This document shows, piece by piece, positions 55,643 through 64,000 of a DNA stretch of 64,000 nucleotides (the stretch's first letter is position 1; each line of letters begins with the position of its first letter). The notes under the pieces were generated by a model. The model did not search any database. It saw only the letters and a list, made by a program, of their open reading frames with translations, and had not been told where the DNA came from. Made by a program: the position numbers and the translations under genes. Where the stretch lies: positions 107,516,301 to 107,580,300 of the forward strand of contig CM061135.1 of NCBI GenBank assembly GCA_030789695.1. The letters run 5' to 3'. The stretch is from Scilla litardierei (taxonomy: Eukaryota > Streptophyta > Magnoliopsida > Asparagales > Asparagaceae).

Positions 55643-56395
55643 CTCTGAAATAAAGCACCTCGGATATGTCTCAACACTCCTGTTGACGACCTCAGTCTGG
55701 CCATCCGTCTGCGGGTGGTAGGTTGTGCTCCATCTCAAAACTGTACATGCAGCCGAAAAAGCTCCTGCAGAATCTGCTCAAGAAAACCTTACCCTATCAG
55801 AAACAATGGACTTTGGGGGCACATACAAGCGAATAACCTCCCTCAGAAATACCTCCGCCACTGACACTACGCTGTAAGGATGCTGAAGTGGTATAAAGTG
55901 TGCATACTTGCTGAGGCGGTCTACCACAACAAATATGACTGTATCCCCCGACTTCGGCAAGCCATCAATAAAATCCATGGAGATGTCCTACCAATCACGC
56001 TCAGGCAAGGACATCAGCTGAAGTAAACCCTTAGAGCCATCGCCTGTTACTTGTGACACTAACAAATGTCACACTCTGCAACTATCCTCGAGACGTCTTT
56101 CTTCATCCCCTTCCAGTAGACCTCCCTCATCAGTCTCTGGTAGGTCTTGAGAACACCAGAACGTCATCCTACGGCACTACTATGAAATTCCTGGAGTATG
56201 GCCGGAATGTGTAGAAGCCCTTGGGAGTACCAAGCGTCCCCAATATAGTAGCCAACCGTCCTAGGTAGCATAGACTGGATGCTCTGTATATCCCTGCAAA
56301 AGTACCGCCCGTATTTCCGTCAGCTCCTGATCTTGCTCAACCTCCTGCTGCAGCGGCTCCCAATCCTGTAGCACAGAAACTGCCAATGTCACCAA

Positions 56396-56760
56396 CTATA
56401 CGTCCTCCTGCCGTGAAAGTTGGTCGTCCTTCTTATTCTCTAATCCTGGACGATACTCAATCTCAAACATGTATCCCATCAGTTTCCGCAGCCACTTTGG
56501 ATACTCATCTGCCACCATGCGATGCTCTAATAGATATTTGAGGACTCCTCTGATCCGTGCGCACCAGGAAACTCCTTCCCAACAGGTATGGCCGCCACTT
56601 CTGAATGGATATGACAATGGCCATCAGCTCCCTCTCATAAACCGACCGCAGTCTGGCTCTAGCTGTCAACACCTGGCAGTATTATGTTATGTGCTACTGA
56701 TCCTGCATCAAAACCGCTCACAATCCGTGCCTAGACGTGTCTACCTTTACAATGAATAGT
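56396..56760 (-). pseudogene. G RNase H
   Basis: [20 protein letters not shown] and YMFEIEYRPGLENKKDDQLSR, where ADALSR is normal; the last D is kept. The N-terminal part is in another frame. Confidence 0.8.
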
Positions 56761-57797
56761 CTGGAAAGGTCTGGCAACGCCAGAACTGGCACGGTGGTCA
56801 TGGCCTTCTTCAAGGCCTCAAAGCTATCGTCGCCTCTTCACTCCAAATGAACTGGTCCTTGAATAGCTCTGTGAGCGGCCAGGCGATAGTACTATATCCA
56901 TGCACGAATCTGCGATAATATCCCGTCAACTCGAGAAATCCACTTAGCCCCCTGAGAGTGGTGGGACGCGGCCAGTCCAGCATCACCATAATCTTTGCTC
57001 AGTCAGCTGACACCCCATCTGCAGATACAACATGCCCCAAGTACTCCACATGTGGCTATCCAAATAAGCACTTATTCTATTGACGAACTTCTGATGGTAC
57101 TGCAGCTCTTGGAAAACAATCTGCCAGTGGTCTAAGTGCTCCTCCAAGGTATGATTGTATACCAAGATGTCATCGAAAAACATGAGCACAAATAGTCGAA
57201 GGTAAGAACGGAATACCTTGTTCATAAGAGCCTGGAAAGTAGCAGTTGTGTTAGTCAAGCCGAAAGGCATGACTAAAAACTCATAGTGGCCCTCATGCGT
57301 CCTAAACGCCATCTTGGGCACATCCTCCCTACGCATCCTGATCTGGTGGTAGCCTGATTTGAGATCTATTTTCGTGAAAATGGCTGCCCCGTGCAACTCA
57401 TCCAAAAGCTCGTCGATCACTGGTATGGAAAACTTATCTGGCACCATCTCCTTGTTTAAAGCCATGTAGTCCACGCAGAAGCGCCAGCTCTACCCTTCTT
57501 CACTAGTATCGTAGGACTGGAAAGGGGCTGGATAACACCAGCATGTACCATCTCTGTTACCATCCTCTCTATCTCGTCATGTTGTGCCTGTGGGTAGCAG
57601 TAGAGCATCACACTGATGGGGGACACCCCCTCTCGCAGAACTATGGCATGCTCGTGATCTCTTAACAGTGGGAGTCCCCGTGACTCCTGAAAGACCTCCT
57701 CGAACTGCTCCATCAGCTGTTGTACCTCTCCTGGAATGTGCTGCTCCCCGCTGGCGTCTGCGCCACCCTCTCCTGTCAACAAATATAACTTCACCAA
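56761..57797 (-). pseudogene. G reverse transcriptase
   Basis: [57 protein letters not shown] and the catalytic FFDDILVY. The N-terminal part (57797-57456) is in another frame (QHDEIERMVTEMVHAGVIQ). FFDD in place of YVDD or FIDD is seen in Reina-type elements. Confidence 0.88.
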
Positions 57798-57916
57798 GTA
57801 TCCACCGCCCTCCGTCTAAATGGTCCTCATCATGGTCTTCAGTGAGACCAGTACCCTGCATAGGTTGGGGGTCCCCTTGTGGGACTATTGCCCTCCCATC
57901 CTCCTGGAACTCCATC

Positions 57917-58464
57917 CTAAGCGGTGTCCAGCTCACGGTCATCCCCCAATGTATGTAACCATGTCATGCCTGGGATGACATCTGTACTCCCCAAGTCTAG
58001 AGGCAGGAAATCAGTTAGCACCTGCACCCCCTTTAGTGTTAGCACCAGTCCTCTACAAACTCCACGGCTGCTCTCTTTCTTTCCCGTCCCCATCACGACA
58101 CTGAAGCTCCACGGTCTGTCAGCTAGAGCTACTACTAGGCCACCACCCTCCTGGAAATGAAATTGTGGATCGTCCCACTGTCGATAAGCACTGTCACCTC
58201 CTGGTCGTCGATATGCCCCCTTAACTTCATGGTATGGTTCGGTGTGAACCCTACCACAGAGTAAAGAGAAATCTCTGCCACATCTAGCCAATGGTCCTCA
58301 GACTCCACCTCAGCAGTCTTATCCTCCACATCTGCCTCGTCGTCCTCATCCTCGAGTAGCAGCACCTGGAGCTTGCGTCCTGCACATGTGGCTTGTCGTA
58401 ACCGCTCGTCGCATCTGAAGCATATATCCTTCTGGCGCTTCTCCTTCATCTCTGCGCCAGTCAT
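57917..58464 (-). pseudogene. G aspartic protease
   Basis: CFRCDERLRQATCAGRKLQVLL (zinc-knuckle-like region, as in Reina gag), VTVLIDSGTIHNFIS with the DSG active site, then DFLPLDLGSTDVIPGMTWL in another frame. Confidence 0.82.
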
Positions 58465-60171
58465 CCTCCTGAACTGCCCCCCAGCTTACGATGCACTACT
58501 CTTCTCCCCACTTTTCTCCATGGTGGCCGTATTCGATCCCGTAGTGGCCATCTGCTGTCCTCCTGTCGCTCTCTAGCTATGGAAAACTGGCCTACTCCAA
58601 CCACCCTTCGCCTTCCGCTCCTCAGAATGCCAATCCTCCGCCATCTGAGCATATTCCATGGCTCATTCAGGCTCTGAGTCTTCTGCATGCGGATCGCTGC
58701 TCGAATAGTAGCATTCAGCCCCTTCATGAAGGTGCTCTCCATCGTCTCGTCAGACACCCCGTGCACCTGTCCTGATAAGGCCTCAAATCTCTCCAGATAA
58801 TCTCGCACGGTGCCATCATGCCTGAGTGACAGCAGCTGCTCCATCACATTCCCCAGAGGGGATCTCTAAACCTCTCTATCATCTGGTCCCTGATCTCCTC
58901 CCACGAGCGAAAAGGACGCTTCGCATCCTTCCAATGAAACCAGCGGGGCCTTCCCATCCAGACATATTGTCGATGCCTTCAGCTTCTGCTCCTCTGTCGT
59001 GTGCGAGACTTTAAAATATCTCGTTGCCCTGTAGATCCACGAAACTAGATCCTCTCCCTGGAAGACGGGCATCTTCAGCTTCCGCAGCCAGTCCATATTG
59101 AATGTCCCCTGATCTCCTCGTCCCCCGTCGCATATGGGCTAATGGTAGTGATGCCACCTCTCCTGGTGCCGCTCATAGCCCCACGTGGGCCTCCCTTATA
59201 GAAACCATGATCCCCAAGGGTCTCCTCGATCCCCATGTCCCTCCCCCCGTCGTCGCCTCCAAACCAGCCCTCGTGCCCCTCCTGGAAGTCTCTGTAACCT
59301 CCCATAAGGTCTCCGAGACGTCCACCATGGTGGTGGGTGGGGGTCGACATCTATCATCGTCACATCGAGGGTTGGGAGGGTCCCAAAACCCCCCGGCCAT
59401 CATCCACGTACTCCTGAAAAACTGCTGGGTCAAATCCATCATCGAAAACACACGTCAGGTCCTCCGGATGAGGCTGAAAGTCACCGAGTGGCTGAAATCC
59501 TTTATGGCGTGAACCAAAACCCCCGTGGGAGGTCCCCTGTGGCCAGCGGGGCCTCGACGGCCCTGGAAAGGGGACGCCAGGGTCTGCCAATAGTCGTCGG
59601 GGCCCAACAACCCTGTCGCTGGTCAGCGGGGCCCGCCGGGGCCATGGGAGCCTTCGCCGGCCCTAGCCGCAGTGAATCTTGGCGGCCCGCGGAGGTCTGG
59701 GAAGGGACCCGTGGTCCCCCAGATGGCTGTCGCGCCTTCTGGGGGAGGTGGCTAGGCTCGCCGGCCTCCCGCCTCGCCTCTTCCGCTTTCCCACGAATAG
59801 ATTCACGGTAATCTTCCTCCTACTGCCCTTCATCTTCCTCCTATTAATCTTCCTCCTTGTGAATGGATCCCTCGTCAATTTTCTTCATCTTTTCCTTTCT
59901 TTCATCCAAAGGTGGCACCTTTGTCGTCGTTTTAAGGTTCCCGTCACCTTTTCCATCCTTTCCCGTAAGAATCGATAGTTGAAAAATTAATTGTGTGAGC
60001 GCCTCATCTTGTTTATCTTGCTTTGCCGTCAACCTATCAACAGAAGCCGTCAAATTTGACATAGAATCATCGTTCCCCGTCAAAGATTTCTTTATACATT
60101 CAATCTCGCCATTGAACTTCTCCTCCAATCCAAAGTCTCAAACTTGGCCTTCGATCTTATTGACGCCGCCA
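58465..60171 (-). pseudogene. G gag, broken into several frames
   Basis: First ATG at 60171 just after the PBS. Next comes a coiled-coil part (SNLTASVDRLTAKQDKQDEA), a Pro/Gly-rich part (59840-59100), then the capsid-like part MPVFQGEDLVSWIYRATRYF and LLSLRHDGTVRDYLERFEAL. Several shifts and stops. The plus-strand frames here are shadows. Confidence 0.78.
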
Positions 60172-60184
60172 TGAATCGTTACGT

Positions 60185-60196
60185 GCTCTGATACCA
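60185..60196 (-). other. Primer binding site of G (initiator tRNA-Met)
   Basis: TGGTATCAGAGC on the minus strand, three bases inside the LTR end TTCTATCA. Confidence 0.9.
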
Positions 60197-60199
60197 AAT

Positions 60200-60573
60200 T
60201 GATAGAAGCTCGACGAAACTGAAATTTATTGAATAAAAACTGAACTTTTAATAGATAAATATGCTACAAATAAGATGTAACCTTCTCTCCCAAGACACCA
60301 ATTAATAAGGGACGTCTGCACCTTCCCCGAAGAACACGAAGAACTCTACCTCTCCAAAATAATCAAAAATATGCATAGTAAAAGCCGGCGGCTAACCCTA
60401 GGCATAAATACTAATCCCCCTCTAATCTAATTACAAGTTTGCCATTATAATATAGAATAATTAGAAAAGAGTATTAAGCAATTACAAAAACAACCATTTT
60501 AGTCTCTTGCGTCTGTCGGCATCCCTTTGGTACGCCCGCCCCCTCGTTGCACCGGCGGTACACAATGAGCCCA
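60200..60573 (-). repeat. 5' LTR of G
   Basis: 374 bp, matches 53409-53786 (shared AAAGCCGGCGGC... tract on the plus strand). Confidence 0.88.
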
Positions 60574-61237
60574 TCAGATCAACTCTTTCAGCTGCCACTC
60601 TCCATTGGGACGACCTCCACGAGGTCGGCCTCCTGGCAACAGCAGCCCCTGCGAGGACGACCTCCATGGGGTCATCTCCTTAGCAGCATGACTTCTCAGG
60701 ATGATCTCAGCAAAACGCATCCGAGGTCGGCTCCTTCAGCTACATCATTCAAGGGTTCGCCCACCTGACAGTGTAGATTACACATAAATATCATGCATAA
60801 ATCAAGCGTTGCGATCTTCGACGATCCCCTCTCCAGACCATTGCGAGCAGAAAAACCGTCTAGATGCATCCAACTGCATGATGAGCAGGCGTGACTAATT
60901 TGAAAGTCTACAAGTACACTTATCTTTTCACCACACAATCTGAGGAATCTGTTGCATGCTGAAGATCCGAGATCTCCATAACTTCCGCTAACGTGACGTA
61001 ACCAACACTCAGCCTATAAATACATCGGATCAACGTGTTTTCAGGTACGCACACACAAACGATAAAAAACCTTAGCCTCCTTTCTTTTGCTTGAAACCGA
61101 CTTAAATATCGGAGATGAATTGAAGGCCACACCTTCTGATCCGTTCTTTGTTTCAAATAGGCGACGGAGGAGCATTTTGGTCGACGAAACCCTGTCCAAG
61201 CTCTCTATTAGTGCATGATCCTAGCATCCAACGTCGT

Positions 61238-61679
61238 GCGGGTTTTCTGCATCAACGAGTACAAGCTTTATATTAGATTGATATTATCGTATCCTACTAT
61301 TCATATCAGATATGAAGTTATCAGAGTCAATTGTATTGTATCATATGATATGAATAGTTTATTGGCTGATATTGATAAATATAGTATGAATCACAGTCTG
61401 ATAATAAAAAATAGAAGAAAATGATAATATTTACAGTTAAACCTTTTATGTGCATAATTTTCAAGGTCCTCATTTTTCATGCATTTTTTTCAGTTTAAAA
61501 TTTCTTTGTACTTTGTTATTGGTTTCTAACAACATATTTCAAATAATCTCATAAAGGAGCCACCGGAGTCTTCATAGTTCTTTTAAAATTCAATCCAGGA
61601 GGCAACCAGACATCCAAAAATTTGAATATCTTATTCAATTGAATTAGAATCCAAACATCAGATTTTTGTACCATGTGAT
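61238..61679. other. AT-rich sequence between elements
   Basis: No gene seen. GTATCCTACTAT here (61287) also occurs at 52909 on the far side of the nested block, so the two may have been adjacent. Confidence 0.35.
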
Positions 61680-62133
61680 TGATAGGAACCACTAGGGTTT
61701 TGATGATAAAATGAAGATTTTTATTGGAAAGGTGTAATTTTAGGGGAAAGGATGGATTTTTAGGGTTTTAGAGAGAAGATATGGGACAAAAGATGGATTT
61801 TTATTAGAAATAAACTGAAAATAAAGAATACAAAGATAAGGGTTAAGATCTTTCGAGAGGATCTCGCTCTCCCAAGCCGCTGATTCGAGAGGAAGCCATG
61901 CTCTCCAATGAAAAGAGGATAATCTCACCTCAAGGGTTTTCTTCTTCACAATAATCAAGCATCCACCTCTCCTATTTGGCTCTAGCTTTAAATAAAAAAT
62001 ACAGAAAATTACATATTTATGAAAAATCTCCTAATAATGAAAATTACAAAAAGATCCTCTAAAATCTGAAAACTACCAAAATGCCCCTGATTTCCCAAAA
62101 CACCCCTACTGTTCCAAAAGTGCAGATCTATCA
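61680..62133 (-). repeat. 3' LTR of H
   Basis: 454 bp; longer than the other by small indels. Confidence 0.82.
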
Positions 62134-63520
62134 TTACTCAGTCCCCGAAACCCACCTTGTCCTCAAGGTGGTGCATGAAATCCATGGACGGTGCTGCTCC
62201 AAGTGGGTCGTCGGGGTCCTCCTTCCGCTGACAGGCTGCGAAAAGTGGAGCCACTCCAAGCATCTCCATCCTGTAAATTTCCTTCATGGGCATCTCAATA
62301 TCTCTCCATCAAGCAGTCCTTGAGCTCCTCCCACGAACGTATAGGTCGTCTCTGCTCCCTCCATTGGAACTAGGTGAGTGCTCTCCTTTGAAACAGACAT
62401 GAGCCACCTCCTGTTTTTCCCTCTCCGTCGGACGTGCCTCCGCAAAGAATCTCTCAGCTCGCTAGATTCAGCCATAAGGATCACCCCCCTCAAATGGCTT
62501 CTTCAGTTTCTCACTCTGCCTTCAGCCCCAAACCACTACTGGTCCACTCGTCCTCCTGCCTGTCAATAGTCAGTGGGAGGGTAAAAATTTTCGTGACGTA
62601 CCTCCATGTGTCTCCCCTCCCGTAGCCACTCCTAAGGTTGTCGCCTCTGTCGTCATTGCCTTCCCAATCATGCTCATTCGGAGCATAGTCATTAACATTC
62701 TCCTCAAAGCTTGGATCCTCGTAATAATCGGCCTGAAATTCCTCGTATGCTGGAATTACATTATGTCGTCGCCTCTCTGTCGCATACCGAGGCCCATGAA
62801 GTCCCGGGACCTTCTCCACGTCATCCTTAGGTCCCGGAAGAAGCCCAAATTTGTCATCGAAGTTTCAGCGGGCTCCCTGCATGTCACGGGGTCCCGGGTC
62901 ATCCTTCCAAGGCTCAAGACACCACCGACGGGCCTGCACGGGTACTGCATGGTGCTAGCAGGCCTGCAGGGGCCTGCATTGACTCTGCAGGGGCCTGCAT
63001 TGACTCTGCAGGGCCTACAGGCCCCTACAAGCTCACTACAGGCCACGAAGTGGCCTGCAGTGGGCCTGCAGACCCAACAGTGCATGCATGCCCACTGCAG
63101 GACCCTGCTAGCCCTGTAAGGGTCGCAGAACCCCCCACGATGGCAAGGGTTTCCCCGATCCATGGGATCTTATTCCGCTCCGTCGGATCCTTCCTCCGCG
63201 TTAAATAGATGGCCTCCTTTGAACTCTTCTTACGTCTCTTTCTTTTTCTCCAAAGTTGCCAACATTTGCCCTAGATCTGAATTTTCACCCAAATCTGAAT
63301 TTTTCGCCAAAGTTGTTGGCTTTAGATCCGCGAATTGTTGCATCATGATTTGCATCAAGGTTTCAAATTTTGCATCCATCCGCGCATCCAGCCCTTTTAT
63401 CAACATCTTGACATCAAATCTGAGATCCTCCATAGACTTCTTCATATCTTTAATTTCTCCATCAAATCTTTCCTCCAAAGCTTCAATCTTTTTGGTGGTA
63501 GCCGCCTCCATGGATGCCAA
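62134..63520 (-). pseudogene. gag remnant of H
   Basis: N-terminal frame 63520-63230: KKIEALEERFDGEIKDMKKS, KMLIKGLDARMDAKFETLMQ, a coiled coil like that of G gag. Best ATG is at 63511. Further on, scraps of the capsid part (MEGAETTYTF; FFAEARPTEREKQEV-like) in mixed frames at 62300-62600. Between lies a CTGCAGG-rich repeat block (62930-63120). Confidence 0.7.
62930..63120 (-). repeat. GGCCTGCAG repeat cluster in H
   Basis: CTGCAGGGGCCTGCATTGA occurs twice in tandem, with more GGCCTGCAG copies around. A perfect hairpin CAGGCCAC-GAA-GTGGCCTG is at 63039-63057. Confidence 0.75.
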
Positions 63521-63527
63521 GATCGTC

Positions 63528-63539
63528 GCTCTGATACCA
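63528..63539 (-). other. Primer binding site of H (initiator tRNA-Met)
   Basis: TGGTATCAGAGC on the minus strand, three bases inside the LTR. Confidence 0.9.
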
Positions 63540-63542
63540 ATT

Positions 63543-63945
63543 TGATAGGAACTACTAGGGTTTTGATGATAAAAAGGAGATTTTTAGGGGGAAGGTGGGA
63601 TTTTTAAGGTTTTAGAGAGAATATATGGGATAAAAGATAGATTTTTATTAGAAATAAACTGAACATAAAGGATACAAAGATAAGGGTTGAGACCTTTCGA
63701 GAGGATCTCGCTCTCCCAAGCTGCCGATTCTAGAGGGGGCCGCGCTCTCCAATGAAAAGAGGGATAATCTCACCTCAAGGGTTTTCTTCTTCACAATAAT
63801 TAAGCAGCCCCCTCTCCTAGCCGGCCCTAGCATATAAAATTACAGATTTACGAAAAAAAACCCTAATATTGAAAATTACAAAAAGACCCTCTAAAATCTG
63901 AAAATTCCCAAATGCCCCTACTATTCCAAAAGTGCAGATCTATAA
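63543..63945 (-). repeat. 5' LTR of H
   Basis: 403 bp, matches the 3' LTR, including AATAAA-like and AGGATCTCGCTCTCCCAAG blocks. Confidence 0.82.
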
Positions 63946-64000
63946 ATGATATGTCAATTTATCTCAATAGTGACAGCAGTTTATTTCATATCTGTGTCTC

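Larger units (their letters stand above)
53790..56380 (-). pseudogene. G integrase with chromodomain-like end, split by hAT
   Basis: On the minus strand: zinc-finger part (MREVYWKGMKKDV-like, frame-broken near 56100), catalytic [12 protein letters not shown] (55978), SIVSDR then a deletion, [15 protein letters not shown] (about 55720), then the hAT insertion. After it come FRILYGRDPPHLV and LAHMRNEKLAPRYFGPYE-type sequence, and QQFPDFHIGDEVALWGGS near 53820, the usual end of Reina-clade polyproteins. Confidence 0.82.
53409..60573 (-). mobile_element. G: Reina-clade Ty3/gypsy element
   Basis: LTRs 60200-60573 (5') and 53409-53786 (3'), PBS for initiator tRNA-Met, gag, protease, RT with FFDD, RNase H, integrase and a C-terminal chromodomain-like end. 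AGATC occurs at both borders (53404-53408 region and 60576-60580), a probable target copy. Frames are broken many times and a hAT-like element sits in the integrase. Confidence 0.85.
53060..61237 (+). mobile_element. Probable Tat-type LTR, split by element G
   Basis: Pieces 53060-53408 and 60574 to about 61237. It starts TGATACTTTGGACC, like the family A LTRs. The right piece has a TATA box (CCTATAAATAC, 61015) and GACTTAAATATCGGAG (61105-61120), matching the Tat U5 motif. Both pieces carry GACGACCTCCACGAGATCGG-type repeats, so they belong together. The right end and TSD are not clear. Confidence 0.5.
61680..63945 (-). mobile_element. H: pol-less relative of G
   Basis: LTRs 63543-63945 (5') and 61680-62133 (3') flank only 1.4 kb. 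It has the tRNA-Met PBS, a gag N-terminus and gag capsid scraps, then a PPT-like GGGTTTCGGGGAC. No protease, RT or integrase. Ends on the minus strand are TGATAGATC and CCTATCA. GTGAT (left) and ATGAT (right) may be the worn TSD. Confidence 0.78.

Noticed and set aside
59102..59811. Plus-strand frames of 107-136 aa
   Set aside because: Shadows of the GC-rich gag region of G on the minus strand.

Overview
The window is a transposable-element graveyard from a flowering plant. The evidence is Ty3/gypsy elements of the Tat, Athila-like, Reina and Tekay-like kinds, Ty1/copia elements, Helitrons, a MULE-like and a hAT-like element, plant-type introns, and small remnants of plant genes (a cytochrome P450 I-helix and the last exons of a CMS1-like gene). 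I see no tRNA or rRNA gene and no complete host gene. The species cannot be told from the sequence.

Layout. 1-2138: chromodomain end and 3' LTR of a Tekay-like element. 2139-32705: a head-to-tail array of one Tat-lineage family, here called A: tail of unit 0, LTR1, internal 1, LTR2, internal 2, LTR3. Each internal region lacks gag. It runs PBS, protease, RT, RNase H, archaeal-type RNase H, integrase, then a GC hairpin array, then a spliced antisense gene of the 'gypsy-type transposase' (Transposase_28-like) kind. LTR1 is split by a solo LTR of an Athila-like family (2985-11498), itself split by a minus-strand gag-only element (B1, 3299-9739). A second gag-only copy (B2) sits in the RT of unit 2 and has lost its 3' LTR.

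32706-43892: a decayed copia element carrying a short Helitron and a Tat solo LTR (perfect TSD ATTTT), then a second copia element with 175-bp LTRs and TSD TTAAT. The long leader of that copia element holds a P450 fragment and several inverted repeats. 43893-45374: the last two exons of a CMS1-like gene on the minus strand, then poly-C and (TA)n. 45381-48581: a Helitron with a captured exon pair. 50054-50841: a MULE-like element with ~150-bp TIRs around a GC-rich palindromic core. 53060-61237: a probable Tat-type LTR split by a Reina-clade element (G, minus strand), whose integrase is split by a 1.16-kb hAT-like element. 61680-63945: a pol-less relative (H) of G.

How the parts work together. 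None of these elements looks autonomous. Family A could supply protease, RT and integrase but no Gag. Family B could supply Gag but no enzymes. Both would need helpers. The most unusual signals are arrays of small hairpins whose stems change in a compensatory way while the loop or core stays fixed. They lie in the LTRs of the gag-only family (CAAAA loops), in the related solo LTR (bulged G and YTGAC loops), and in the 3' untranslated region of family A. They suggest selected RNA or single-strand structures that I do not recognise from any described element.
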